A stretch of 64,000 nt of DNA from Serratia fonticola (GCF_006715025.1 NZ_VFMK01000001.1:1426001-1490000), one strand, 5' to 3'; shown: positions 9,023-18,141, counted from the first letter of the stretch. The notes: a model not told the origin generated them from the letters alone. Numbers and translations: made by a program.

Positions 9023-10492
9023 ATGGAAACGTTAAAGATTTTTCTTGCTGGCCGCTGGTGTGAAGGGCGTGGCGAAGAGATGAGTTCGGTTTTCCCGGCC
9101 GATGGCAGCGTGAATGCGCGTTTGCATGCGGCCAATGTGGAAGACGTGAATGAGGCCGTTGCTGCGGCAGAAAAAGCCTGGCGTGACCCGAGCTGGCGCG
9201 GATTAGTGCCGCATCAGCGGGCGGCGATCCTGCATCGCGTCAGTGATTTGATTAGCGCACAGGCCGATGCCCTGGCACAGCTGCAGACTCGAGATAATGG
9301 CAAACCGCTGGCAGAAACCAGAGGCCTGGTGATGAGCGCGGCTGCGACGGCCCGCTATTTTGCCGCTGCCTGTGAGGTGCTGGAAGGCGAACTGCCCACC
9401 CAACGCAATCGCGACGTGATGACGCTGAGCCAGTATCAACCGCTAGGGGTGATTGCAGCGATCACCCCGTGGAACTCACCGATTGCCAGTGAAATGCAGA
9501 AGGTGGCCCCGGCGCTGGCGGCGGGTAATGCGGTGATCCTCAAACCGGCTGAAGCCACCCCACTGATGGCGTTGAAACTGGCCGAACTGTTTGAACAGGC
9601 TGGCTTACCTGCCGGGTTATTAAGCGTATTGCCGGGTAAGGGCTCGGTGATCGGCGAAGCTTTGGCGCGCCATCCGCTGGTGAAAAAGATTTCCTTCACC
9701 GGTGGGACGTCCACTGGCCGTCATTTGGCGCATGTTGCCGCAGAGAAACTGATCCCAACCTCGCTGGAACTGGGGGGCAAGTCGCCCACGATCGTGTTGG
9801 AGGATGCGGATCTGGAACAGGCAGCGCGCGGCATCTGCTACGGCATTTTCAGCTCGGCCGGGCAGGCTTGTATTGCCGGTTCACGACTGTTTGTGCACCG
9901 CTCACTGTATCAGCCGCTGTTGGCACGTTTATGCGAGTTGAGTGCTGGACTGCGTATTGGCAATCCGCTGGAACCGGGTATCCACCTGGGCCCACTGATC
10001 AGTCATAAACATCGGCAAAGCGTAGCGGACTATGTGGCGCTGGCGCAGCAGGAAGGCGGCCGGATCCTGATTGGCGGCGAAGTGCCCGCCGACCCACAGT
10101 TGGCTCAGGGCAGCTATTACCTGCCGACCATTATTGAAGGGCTGAGCAACAGTGCTCGCACCTGTCAGGAAGAGATCTTCGGCCCGGTACTGATCGCCTT
10201 GCCGTTTGATGATGAGGCGCAACTGATCGAACAGGCCAACGATTCGGTGTACGGCTTGGCTGCCGGTATCTGGAGCCGTGATTTTACCCGTGCGATGGCG
10301 CTGGCTGAGCAGTTAGAAACCGGCACGGTGTGGATAAACACCTACAAGACATTCTCGATCTCTACGCCCTTTGGTGGATTTAAACAAAGCGGTCTGGGGC
10401 GTGAAAAAGGCCTGCATGGCATCCAGGCCTATATGCAGCAAAAGAGTTTGTACCTGGCTCTCAGCAATCAGCCCAACCGCTGGAGCGACTAA
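9023..10492 (+). CDS. NAD(P)-dependent aldehyde dehydrogenase
   Basis: A 489-residue ALDH superfamily enzyme of normal length. The catalytic residues are all present: Asn151 (PWNSP), the general base Glu249 (LELGGKSP) and the nucleophile Cys283 (SSAGQACIAGSR). It should oxidise an aldehyde intermediate to the carboxylate. Its neighbour downstream is a ThDP-dependent decarboxylase-like enzyme, a pairing known from the benzoylformate/mandelate pathway (decarboxylase makes the aldehyde, ALDH oxidises it). The start ATG is preceded by AGGAG. The exact substrate is unknown. Confidence 0.88.
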   Translation: METLKIFLAGRWCEGRGEEMSSVFPADGSVNARLHAANVEDVNEAVAAAEKAWRDPSWRGLVPHQRAAILHRVSDLISAQADALAQLQTRDNGKPLAETRGLVMSAAATARYFAAACEVLEGELPTQRNRDVMTLSQYQPLGVIAAITPWNSPIASEMQKVAPALAAGNAVILKPAEATPLMALKLAELFEQAGLPAGLLSVLPGKGSVIGEALARHPLVKKISFTGGTSTGRHLAHVAAEKLIPTSLELGGKSPTIVLEDADLEQAARGICYGIFSSAGQACIAGSRLFVHRSLYQPLLARLCELSAGLRIGNPLEPGIHLGPLISHKHRQSVADYVALAQQEGGRILIGGEVPADPQLAQGSYYLPTIIEGLSNSARTCQEEIFGPVLIALPFDDEAQLIEQANDSVYGLAAGIWSRDFTRAMALAEQLETGTVWINTYKTFSISTPFGGFKQSGLGREKGLHGIQAYMQQKSLYLALSNQPNRWSD

Positions 10493-10529
10493 CGCACCCT
10501 ACACGACAAGATAATAAAGAAGGCAGACG

Positions 10530-12167
10530 ATGAGCGAAAAAATTACGGTTGGTGAGGCGATAGCCCAAACTCTGGAACAGTACGAGGTGGCGGCGATGTA
10601 CGGCATCATCTCGATCCACAATCTGCCGATTGCCGATGCCGTTGGGCGACGCGGAGCGATCCGCTTTGTGCCCGCGCGCGGAGAAGCGGGGGCCGTTACC
10701 ATGGCTGATGCACATGGGCGTTTTTCCGGCCTGGGGGTGGCATTGACCAGCACCGGAGCGGGAGCAGGCAACGCCGTTGGTGCGATGATTGAGGCGTTGA
10801 ATGCCAATACCCCACTGCTGCATATCACCGGGCAGGTGGAGAAAGCGTATCTGGATGCCGATGCCGGTTTTATCCATGAAACCAAAGATCAGCTGGGCTT
10901 TCTGCGTGCCTGCTCGAAACAGGCTTACCGGGTGAACTCCCCCGAACAGGCGGTGGCGGTGATCCAACGTGCGATTCTGGATGCGCAGAGGGTGCCTTGT
11001 GGCCCGGTGGCGGTAGAGATCCCGATTGACATTCAAAATAGCCTGGTGCCAGCCAGCCTGGTCGGTAAGGCTATATTCCCTCCCGCGTTGCCGACGGCGG
11101 ATGCTGCGGCGGTTGAACGCCTTTATCAACAAGTGAAACGCGCCAAACGCCCGTTACTGTGGGTAGGCGGTGGTGCGCTGGCCTGTAGTGAAGCGGTAAA
11201 ACAGTTGGCGGATGCGGGGGTGGCGGTGATTTCCAGCACCCACGGCCGTGGGATACTGCCGGATAGCCATCCGCGTAGCCTGCGGGCTTTCCATAACTCG
11301 CCGAGCATTGAGGCAATTCTGACGCAGTGTGATTTGACGCTGGTGGCGGGATCGCGCTTGCGCAGCAATGAAACCCGTACCTGGTCGTTACCGTTGCCGC
11401 GTCCGTTGGTGCAGATTGATATCGATCCTGCCGCCGCCAATCGTAATTATCTGGCGGATGAGCAGATTCACGGCGATTGTGCAGCGTTGCTGAGTGCGCT
11501 GGCCGCACGTCTGACTCCTGGTGAAAAAGTGAATGCACAGTGGGATGCCGAGATCGCTCACGCGGTGCAACTGGCGGAAGCGGCATTGCGCCAGCAGTCG
11601 GGTGAATATGCCAAACTGAACGATGCTATCGCTGCTGCATTGCCACAGGATGGTCTGCTGGTGCGTGATATCACCGTATCTGGCAGCGTCTGGGGTAGCC
11701 GTCTTTTCCGGGCCATCTCGCCTTTATGCAATATTCACTCTCTGGCAGGGGCTATCGGTATGGGATTGCCGATGGCGATTGGCACCGCGATTGCCAATCC
11801 GCAGCGTAAGGTAGTGGGGTTGGTCGGCGATGGGGGGCTGGCTTTGGGATTAGGTGAATTAGCCACGATGGCGCAGGAACAGGCCAACATCACCTTGCTG
11901 ATCATGAATGATGGCGGCTATGGCGTGATGCGTGGCATTCAGGATAAATACTTTGCCGGGCGCCAGTACTATAACGAACTGCATACACCGGCATTCTGCC
12001 AGGTTGCAGAAGCCATGGGGCTGAAGGCCTGGAAAGTAAGCGATGCCGCAGAATTTGACGGTGTACTGGCAGAGGCGATTAACTACCCTGGGCCATCGGT
12101 AGTAGAAGTCGATATGAAAAATGTCGGGCCGCTCACCTTTGCCGGTCCGCCGCAGAAGCTGTATTGA
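10530..12167 (+). CDS. Thiamine diphosphate-dependent enzyme (2-oxoacid decarboxylase/acetolactate synthase-like)
   Basis: A 545-residue ThDP enzyme with the three domains of the POX/benzoylformate decarboxylase family. The cofactor-activating glutamate is Glu52 (PARGEAGAV). The C-terminal ThDP/Mg motif begins at GDGG (about residue 435) and ends about 30 residues later at NDGGYG. It lacks any obvious specificity signature. As last gene of the cluster, next to the ALDH, it would fit decarboxylation of a 2-oxoacid to an aldehyde; a carboligase role is also possible. A hairpin follows the stop at once. Confidence 0.8.
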   Translation: MSEKITVGEAIAQTLEQYEVAAMYGIISIHNLPIADAVGRRGAIRFVPARGEAGAVTMADAHGRFSGLGVALTSTGAGAGNAVGAMIEALNANTPLLHITGQVEKAYLDADAGFIHETKDQLGFLRACSKQAYRVNSPEQAVAVIQRAILDAQRVPCGPVAVEIPIDIQNSLVPASLVGKAIFPPALPTADAAAVERLYQQVKRAKRPLLWVGGGALACSEAVKQLADAGVAVISSTHGRGILPDSHPRSLRAFHNSPSIEAILTQCDLTLVAGSRLRSNETRTWSLPLPRPLVQIDIDPAAANRNYLADEQIHGDCAALLSALAARLTPGEKVNAQWDAEIAHAVQLAEAALRQQSGEYAKLNDAIAAALPQDGLLVRDITVSGSVWGSRLFRAISPLCNIHSLAGAIGMGLPMAIGTAIANPQRKVVGLVGDGGLALGLGELATMAQEQANITLLIMNDGGYGVMRGIQDKYFAGRQYYNELHTPAFCQVAEAMGLKAWKVSDAAEFDGVLAEAINYPGPSVVEVDMKNVGPLTFAGPPQKLY

Positions 12168-12177
12168 TCGCTTGTTG

Positions 12178-12230
12178 CCTCTCCCCGGTCTGAACAGGGA
12201 GAGGCTTAGGGTGAGGGGAAGTTACCTCAC
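12178..12230. terminator. Convergent hairpins between catabolic cluster and loiP
   Basis: Two inverted repeats lie between the converging genes. CCTCTCCC (12178-12185) pairs with GGGAGAGG (12197-12204), and GTGAGG (12211-12216) pairs with CCTCAC (12225-12230). The first resembles the REP-like hairpins between ubiH and ubiI. No long U-tract follows on +, so termination efficiency is uncertain. Confidence 0.5.
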
Positions 12231-12249
12231 CCACAGCAAAAAAACAGGG

Positions 12250-13002
12250 TTACTTACCTGCTGCGATACGATCGCGGATGTGCTGCGCGCGGGCTTCTGA
12301 CGCCGGATGGCTATCAAACATGCTGCTCTGGTGGCCTGCATCCATCTTGGCCAGCTTTTCGAAGCTGGTTACCAAACCGTTTGGATCGATACCGCGTTTC
12401 TTCAGCAGGTCAAAGGAGTAGTCATCCGCTTCGCTCTCTTGTTTTTGTGAGAACTGGGCATTCACCAGCTTCTCGCCCAGATCGGCCAACTGTGACTGAG
12501 AGAGTGAACCCACGATACCGCCGGCCGAGGAGGCAGCAGTACGCAGTGCGACGGTACCGTAAGCAACCTGCATCGCTTTGCGGGTATGGCCCAGCGCGAC
12601 GTGGCCCATTTCATGCCCCAGTACGCCTTCCACTTCGTTGTCGTTCATCATGTCCATCAGGCCGCTGTAAACGCGGATACAGCCGTTGGCCATCGCCCAG
12701 GCATTCACATCTTTTGTCACGTATACCTTGTAGTTCGCAGGGGTACCGTTGATATTATCCCCCAGAGCGGCTGCGATCTTGTTCAAGCGCTGTGTATAGG
12801 TGCTGTCAGCCGGTGCAATTTGTGCCTGGCTGTCCATATCTGCGCAGGATTTATCACTGAGTGCCTTGACGTCGTCGTTGCTTAGCGTAGCCGCTTGGAA
12901 AGCCTGTGCCCCGGACTGCATCAGCGTATCGGTATTGAGGTTCTGACAACCGCTGAGTAATGCCGTAATACTTAAAGCAATCAAAGAAGTACGAATCTTC
13001 AT
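12250..13002 (-). CDS. loiP: Outer-membrane lipoprotein metalloprotease LoiP (M48 family)
   Basis: A 250-residue Zn-dependent M48 peptidase matching E. coli LoiP/YggG in length and in its place beside tktA. The lipobox LLSGC puts the lipidated cysteine at position 19 after a short signal sequence. The zinc motif is HEMGH (130-134), with a downstream third-ligand region SEADDYSFDLL. The start at 13002 is chosen because AGGAAG lies 8 nt upstream and it gives a proper lipoprotein signal; an in-frame extension of 51 residues lacks support. It cleaves Phe-Phe bonds in E. coli and helps envelope quality control at low osmolarity. Confidence 0.88.
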   Translation of the reverse strand: MKIRTSLIALSITALLSGCQNLNTDTLMQSGAQAFQAATLSNDDVKALSDKSCADMDSQAQIAPADSTYTQRLNKIAAALGDNINGTPANYKVYVTKDVNAWAMANGCIRVYSGLMDMMNDNEVEGVLGHEMGHVALGHTRKAMQVAYGTVALRTAASSAGGIVGSLSQSQLADLGEKLVNAQFSQKQESEADDYSFDLLKKRGIDPNGLVTSFEKLAKMDAGHQSSMFDSHPASEARAQHIRDRIAAGK

Positions 13003-13239
13003 AATGCTATCTTCCTGTGATAGAAAAGGGTATTTCGTGCCTGATAAGTCGATATTGTTTCTGCGGCACAGCCTAGTGTACGTCAAGATAACCAGAAATA
13101 GTGCTATTCCGAAAAATGGCACGATCGTGCTAATAAGTGGTGAACTCGCTCTCATTTGGCATTAGGGATTGCCGTTTTGATGCTGAGTCTGAGAAAATAG
13201 AAAACTTGACTGCTTTTTTAATCCGACCTGGAGTAAAAC

Positions 13240-15234
13240 ATGTCCTCTCGTAAAGAGCTTGCCAACGCGATCCGCGCACTCAGCATGGACGCCGTACAAA
13301 AAGCCAATTCCGGCCACCCTGGCGCCCCGATGGGGATGGCTGATATTGCCGAAGTCCTCTGGCGTGACTACCTCAAGCACAACCCGACCAACCCGCACTG
13401 GGCTGACCGTGACCGTTTCGTGTTGTCTAACGGCCATGGCTCCATGCTGATTTACAGCCTGCTGCACCTCACCGGTTATGATCTGCCGATGAGCGAGCTG
13501 GAAAACTTCCGCCAACTGCATTCCAAAACCCCAGGCCACCCTGAGTATGGCTATACCCCAGGCGTGGAAACCACGACTGGCCCGCTCGGCCAGGGGATTG
13601 CCAACGCTATCGGTTTTGCCATTGCCGAACGCACCCTGGCGGCGCAGTTTAACCGTCCGGGTCATGAGATTGTTGACCACCACACCTATGCGTTTATGGG
13701 TGACGGCTGCATGATGGAAGGCATCTCTCACGAAGCCTGCTCCCTGGCCGGCACCATGAAGCTGGGCAAGCTCACCGCATTCTACGATGACAACGGTATC
13801 TCCATCGATGGTCACGTGGAAGGCTGGTTCACCGACGACACAGCCAAGCGTTTCGAAGCCTATGGCTGGCACGTTGTACGTGGCGTTGACGGCCATGACA
13901 GCGACGCCATCAAGGCGGCGATTGAAGAAGCCCACAAGGTGACCGACAAGCCTTCCCTGTTGATGTGCAAAACCGTGATTGGTTTCGGCTCACCGCACAA
14001 GGCAGGCACCCATGATTCACACGGTGCCCCACTGGGCGTGGCCGAAGTTGCCGCCACCCGTGAAGCCCTGGGCTGGAAATACGCTGCCTTTGAAATCCCA
14101 CAGGACATCTATGCCCAGTGGGATGCCAAAGAAGCCGGCAAGGCCAGGGAAGCTGCCTGGGATGAAAAACTGGCCGCGTATACCAAGGCTTTCCCAGAGC
14201 TGGCAGCCGAGTTCAAACGCCGCATCAACGGTGAACTGCCAGCCAACTGGCAAGCCGAAGCGAAGAAATTCGTTGAGCAGTTGCAGGCCAACCCTGCCAA
14301 CATCGCCAGCCGTAAGGCATCGCAGAACACCCTGGAAGCCTTTGGCAAAATCCTGCCGGAATTCCTCGGCGGCTCCGCCGACCTGGCCCCAAGCAACCTG
14401 ACCATGTGGTCTGGTTCTAAATCCCTGGGCGATGACCTGGCGGGTAACTACATCCACTACGGCGTGCGCGAATTCGGCATGACCGCCATCACCAACGGTA
14501 TCGCGCTGCACGGCGGTTTCCTGCCGTACTCGGCGACTTTCCTGATGTTTGTGGAATACGCCCGTAACGCGGTGCGCATGGCGGCGCTGATGAAAATCCG
14601 CAACGTATTTGTCTACACCCATGACTCCATCGGTCTGGGGGAGGACGGCCCGACGCACCAGCCGGTTGAGCAGTTGGCCAGCCTGCGCGTGACGCCAAAC
14701 ATGAGTACCTGGCGTCCGTGTGACCAGGTGGAGTCAGCGATTGCCTGGCAGTACGGTATTGAGCGTAATGACGGCCCGACCACACTGGTATTCTCGCGTC
14801 AGAACCTGACCCAACAGCCACGTACCGCCGAGCAGTTGGCGAACGTGTACCGTGGGGGCTATGTACTGAAGGATTGTGCGGGCACGCCTGACGTTATCCT
14901 GATTGCCACTGGCTCTGAAGTGGGCATTACCGTGGAAGCGGCCGACAAACTGACTGCCGAAGGGCGTAAAGTGCGCGTGGTGTCAATGCCGTCTACCGAC
15001 GCGTTCGACAAGCAGGATGCGGCATACCGTGAATCGGTGCTGCCATCTTCCGTAACCGCACGTGTGGCGGTGGAAGCGGGTATCGCGGATTACTGGTACA
15101 AATACGTGGGCCTGAACGGGGCTATCGTGGGCATGACCACCTTCGGTGAGTCTGCACCGGCAGAGCAGTTGTTCAAAGAGTTCGGCTTTACCGTCGACAA
15201 CGTGGTGGCCAAGGCTAACGCGCTGTTGAAATAA
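13240..15234 (+). CDS. tktA: Transketolase A
   Basis: A 664-residue transketolase, near-identical in length to E. coli TktA (663). It transfers two-carbon ketol units in the non-oxidative pentose phosphate pathway using ThDP. The ThDP motif starts GDGCMMEGIS (about residue 155) and the N-terminal substrate/cofactor region includes NSGHPGAPMGMAD. The start has GGAG 8 nt upstream. It is a single-gene unit between loiP (divergent) and a strong terminator. The compactness and bias toward CTG/CGT codons fit a highly expressed core gene. Confidence 0.97.
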   Translation: MSSRKELANAIRALSMDAVQKANSGHPGAPMGMADIAEVLWRDYLKHNPTNPHWADRDRFVLSNGHGSMLIYSLLHLTGYDLPMSELENFRQLHSKTPGHPEYGYTPGVETTTGPLGQGIANAIGFAIAERTLAAQFNRPGHEIVDHHTYAFMGDGCMMEGISHEACSLAGTMKLGKLTAFYDDNGISIDGHVEGWFTDDTAKRFEAYGWHVVRGVDGHDSDAIKAAIEEAHKVTDKPSLLMCKTVIGFGSPHKAGTHDSHGAPLGVAEVAATREALGWKYAAFEIPQDIYAQWDAKEAGKAREAAWDEKLAAYTKAFPELAAEFKRRINGELPANWQAEAKKFVEQLQANPANIASRKASQNTLEAFGKILPEFLGGSADLAPSNLTMWSGSKSLGDDLAGNYIHYGVREFGMTAITNGIALHGGFLPYSATFLMFVEYARNAVRMAALMKIRNVFVYTHDSIGLGEDGPTHQPVEQLASLRVTPNMSTWRPCDQVESAIAWQYGIERNDGPTTLVFSRQNLTQQPRTAEQLANVYRGGYVLKDCAGTPDVILIATGSEVGITVEAADKLTAEGRKVRVVSMPSTDAFDKQDAAYRESVLPSSVTARVAVEAGIADYWYKYVGLNGAIVGMTTFGESAPAEQLFKEFGFTVDNVVAKANALLK

Positions 15235-15263
15235 TCCTTAAGGTTCGAACTGAGCGTTAAGTA

Positions 15264-15290
15264 CAAGGGGCGAGTTTTCGCCCCTTGTTT
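15264..15290 (+). terminator. Rho-independent terminator after tktA
   Basis: A perfect 10-bp stem (CAAGGGGCGA with TCGCCCCTTG, 15264-15286) with a short loop, followed by a T-rich run, 30 nt after the tktA stop. Confidence 0.9.
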
Positions 15291-15334
15291 GTTATCTCAC
15301 CTGGCAAGGCGACAGTTCGCTTTATTCCCCTGCA

Positions 15335-16414
15335 TTACAAAAACCGTGCGATGGCTTCTCCTACCTGTTGTGTGGAGGCTTTGCCTTGCAGGTCTGGTGT
15401 GCGTGGGCCGCTGGCAATGGTTTGTTCAATCGCCGCGAGGATGCCGTCATGGGCCTGGCGATATCGTTCATCTTCCCCACCAATGAAATCAAGCATCATG
15501 GCACCCGCCCAGATCATGGCAATCGGGTTGGCGATATTTTTGCCAAAGATATCCGGTGCAGAGCCGTGCACCGGTTCAAACAGCGAGGGGAAGCGACGTT
15601 CCGGATTGAGGTTGGCTGAAGGGGCAATGCCCATCGTGCCCGCACAGGCCGGGCCGAGGTCAGAGAGGATATCGCCAAACAGGTTGGAGGCAACGACCAC
15701 ATCGAAACGCTCGGGGTTCAGCACGAAGCGAGCGCAAAGAATATCAATGTGCTGTTTGTCCCAGCTGATTTGTGGGTAGTGCTGCGCCATGGCGGCAACG
15801 CGTTCATCCCAATAGGGCATGCTGATAGCCATGCCGTTGGATTTGGTGGCGGCAGTGAGGCGCTGGCGTGGGCGCTGTTGAGCCAGTTCGAAAGCGTATT
15901 TCAGGATGCGATCGACGCCTTGCCGGGTGAATATGGACTCCTGAATCACTATCTCGCGGTCGGTCCCTTCGAACATGCGTCCCCCCAGCGAGGAGTATTC
16001 CCCTTCGGTGTTTTCGCGCACGACGAAGAAATCGATATCTCCCGGCTTTTTGTTGGCTAATGGGCAGGGCACTCCGGGGAATAGCCGCACCGGGCGCAGA
16101 TTGACATATTGATCGAAGTCGCGGCGGAATTTCAGCAGTGAACCCCATAGCGAAATATGGTCGGGCACCTTATCCGGCCAGCCAACGGCCCCAAAATAGA
16201 GGGCGTCAAACCCTTTTAACTGTGCGAACCAATCATCTGGCATCATTTGGCCATGCTGCTGATAGTAATCACAGCTGGCCCAGTCGAAAGCAGTGAACTC
16301 TAGCGCCAGATCCCACTTGGCAGCGGCAGCCTGCAACACGCGGATCCCTTCCGGCATCACTTCCTGGCCAATACCATCTCCTGCCAGGGTGGCGATCCTG
16401 TAGGTTTTGTTCAT
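15335..16414 (-). CDS. dmlA: D-malate/tartrate dehydrogenase (isocitrate/isopropylmalate dehydrogenase family)
   Basis: A 359-residue beta-decarboxylating dehydrogenase. The order GDGIG (N-terminus), YVNLRPVRLFPG, VRENTEGEYSS and NLFGDILSDLGP is that of DmlA/TtuC, which oxidises D-malate (and tartrate or isopropylmalate) to an oxoacid plus CO2 with NAD. The length matches E. coli DmlA (361). The ATG at 16414 is preferred; a GTG four codons upstream would give MRIRMNK. It is transcribed away from a LysR gene that matches DmlR, with a 78-nt shared intergenic space holding a LysR-type box. Confidence 0.88.
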   Translation of the reverse strand: MNKTYRIATLAGDGIGQEVMPEGIRVLQAAAAKWDLALEFTAFDWASCDYYQQHGQMMPDDWFAQLKGFDALYFGAVGWPDKVPDHISLWGSLLKFRRDFDQYVNLRPVRLFPGVPCPLANKKPGDIDFFVVRENTEGEYSSLGGRMFEGTDREIVIQESIFTRQGVDRILKYAFELAQQRPRQRLTAATKSNGMAISMPYWDERVAAMAQHYPQISWDKQHIDILCARFVLNPERFDVVVASNLFGDILSDLGPACAGTMGIAPSANLNPERRFPSLFEPVHGSAPDIFGKNIANPIAMIWAGAMMLDFIGGEDERYRQAHDGILAAIEQTIASGPRTPDLQGKASTQQVGEAIARFL

Positions 16415-16464
16415 GCGAATTCTCACTTATAGGTAGGGAAGATTGACATCACCCCCATCCTATA

Positions 16465-16485
16465 ATTGACTGATTGTTAATCAAT
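16465..16485. promoter_or_regulatory. LysR-type operator (T-N11-A) between dmlA and dmlR
   Basis: ATTGA-N11-TCAAT forms an interrupted inverted repeat, with an inner TGATT/AATCA dyad, in the 78-nt divergent spacer. This is the classic LysR box form and the natural binding place for the divergently encoded regulator. Confidence 0.6.
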
Positions 16486-16492
16486 AAGGCAA

Positions 16493-17455
16493 ATGGCAAA
16501 ACATAAGACACGAATCATGAATAATCTGCCTATCCTGAGCGATCTTCGGGTGTTTGTCCTGGTGGCGCGCCGCGCTGGGTTTGCTGCTGCAGCGGAAGAA
16601 TTGGGGATGTCACCGGCTTTTATCAGCAAGCGTATTGCGCTGCTGGAAAAGGCGCTTAACGTTTGTCTGCTACATCGTACGACCCGAAGAGTCGCAATCA
16701 CCGAGGAGGGAGAACGCATTTATGAATGGGCATTGCGTATCCTTAACGATGTCGATCAGATGTTAGATGAGGTGTCCGCGAGTCGTCAGGAACTCCAGGG
16801 GACGTTGCGTATCGTCACCAGCTTTGGTTTTGGCCGTCATTTTGTTGCCCCTGCGTTGTCCGAGCTGGCGGCGCAATATCCTGGCCTGGAGCTGCGGTTA
16901 GACGTTTCCGATCGATTATTGGATATGGTCAGTGAGGGGTTCGATCTGGATATTCGGGTTGGGGATGATATTGCACCCAATCTGATCGCCCGCAAGCTGG
17001 CGCAGAATCACCGTATTTTGTGCGCTGCACCAGAGTATCTGGCAAGGTTCGGTGAACCAAAGAGTCTCAACGATCTTTCCGGGCGCAACTGTCTGGTTAT
17101 CAAAGAGCGCGATCATCCCTTCGGGCTCTGGCGATTGCAAGGGCCAGGGGGCGAGGAAAATCTCAAGGTGACGGGGGCGTTGTCTTCCAATCACGGGGAG
17201 ATCGTGCATCAGTGGTGTCTTGAAGGGCAGGGGATCGCATTGCGTTCTTTCTGGGATGTGAAGGAGAATATTGCCAGCGGGCGGTTGGTGCAGATCTTGC
17301 CAGAGTATACTCAACCGGCAAATGTCTGGGCTGTGTATGTTTCGCGTCTGGCAACTTCAGCTAAAATACGGGTAACCGTTGAGTTTCTACGTAATTACTT
17401 CCAGCGACATTATGGGGCGGTGGCACCGCTGTCTGAATACCTGTCTCGTCGCTGA
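16493..17455 (+). CDS. dmlR: LysR-family regulator of D-malate dehydrogenase
   Basis: A LysR-type regulator of 320 residues from the ATG at 16493, or 312 from the ATG at 16517 (MNNLPILSDLRVF). The second start matches the usual family N-terminus, but the first has the better upstream AAGG; the choice is open. The winged helix-turn-helix covers about the first 65 residues (RRAGFAAAAEELGMSPAFISKRI), followed by a substrate-binding domain with SSNHGEIVHQWCLEG. It is divergent from dmlA, and in E. coli DmlR activates dmlA for growth on D-malate. Confidence 0.85.
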   Translation: MAKHKTRIMNNLPILSDLRVFVLVARRAGFAAAAEELGMSPAFISKRIALLEKALNVCLLHRTTRRVAITEEGERIYEWALRILNDVDQMLDEVSASRQELQGTLRIVTSFGFGRHFVAPALSELAAQYPGLELRLDVSDRLLDMVSEGFDLDIRVGDDIAPNLIARKLAQNHRILCAAPEYLARFGEPKSLNDLSGRNCLVIKERDHPFGLWRLQGPGGEENLKVTGALSSNHGEIVHQWCLEGQGIALRSFWDVKENIASGRLVQILPEYTQPANVWAVYVSRLATSAKIRVTVEFLRNYFQRHYGAVAPLSEYLSRR

Positions 17456-17461
17456 TAGCAA

Positions 17462-17491
17462 AGGGGTGCAATAGCAATAAGCAGCACCCCT
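17462..17491. terminator. Bidirectional hairpin between dmlR and the ABM gene
   Basis: AGGGGTGC (17462-17469) pairs with GCACCCCT (17484-17491) across a 14-nt loop, in the 47-nt space between two converging genes. Confidence 0.65.
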
Positions 17492-17502
17492 GGAAAGCAC
17501 AA

Positions 17503-17790
17503 TTACAGCTGAGTCAGTTTTTTCACTTCCAGACTGACCAGTTTCCCTTCCAGTTCCGCCAGGAAGGCATCGTGGTAAGGCATTGCCATATGTTCTTTCA
17601 GCGCCTGCTCAGAAGTCCAACGTTCGATAAACACGAAAGCCCCTGGATGCCCTTGCTCTTCATGCAGATCATATTGGATGCAACCTGGCTCGGAACGGCT
17701 TGGCGCGACCATTGCACGCACGGCCTTATCCACGGCAGCACGGTGTTCTGGGGTGGCTTTAATCAGGGCAACGACTTTAACTTCACTCAT
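17503..17790 (-). CDS. Antibiotic biosynthesis monooxygenase (ABM)-domain protein
   Basis: A 95-residue ferredoxin-like ABM protein, with the family pattern SEPGCIQYDLHEE...FVFIERWTSEQALKEHMAMPYH. Small ABM proteins include quinol monooxygenases such as YgiN and heme-degrading enzymes. The residues seen (His at HMAMPYH) fit the cofactor-free monooxygenase or quinone-acting group, but no substrate can be named. A strong AAGGAG precedes the ATG. It is monocistronic, next to a copy of the dispersed repeat. Confidence 0.8.
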   Translation of the reverse strand: MSEVKVVALIKATPEHRAAVDKAVRAMVAPSRSEPGCIQYDLHEEQGHPGAFVFIERWTSEQALKEHMAMPYHDAFLAELEGKLVSLEVKKLTQL

Positions 17791-17806
17791 TTTGGCTCCT
17801 TGTAGC

Positions 17807-17935
17807 TATACCCGTCGTCTTTCAAGCTGTAGCGTTGTTTCCTGCACTCACGCATCCCCTGTCACCGACAAAAGTAAGCTCCTGGGGGATGAGTGAGCCC
17901 GGCGCCTGGCTGCAACTTGAAATCCATAGGGTATA
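17807..17935. repeat. Dispersed palindromic repeat, full-length copy
   Basis: A 129-bp element bounded by TATACCC at the left and GGGTATA at the right. The arms are complementary: left GTCTTTCAAGCTGTAGC, right GCTGCAACTTGAAATCC. It is one of about ten related copies in intergenic spaces of this window. It lies between the ABM gene and the epd promoter region. Confidence 0.8.
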
Positions 17936-18119
17936 AAATAGAGGTTTATATTCACTAGTATTCAAGATGTTGCTGGTTACTTCCTACTTGTCTTCGGGAA
18001 GACAGAAGAGATTAACAGCTTCACCCAACAAACGCTGAGCTTATTATGGTTGTCTTGGCGTTATCAGCAAGTCATTTGCGCGTTGCAAGTTCAATTTTGC
18101 TCCCCGTGGCGGAGAGTAA

Positions 18120-18141
18120 AAATGTGCGCTAGATCATTTTA
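18120..18141. promoter_or_regulatory. Probable CRP binding site upstream of epd
   Basis: AAATGTG-CGC-TAGATCA matches the CRP consensus AAATGTGATCTAGATCACATTT at about 17 of 22 positions, with correct half-site spacing. It lies about 270 nt before the epd start, in a 478-nt non-coding space with no other gene. The E. coli epd-pgk-fbaA promoter is CRP-controlled. Confidence 0.6.
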
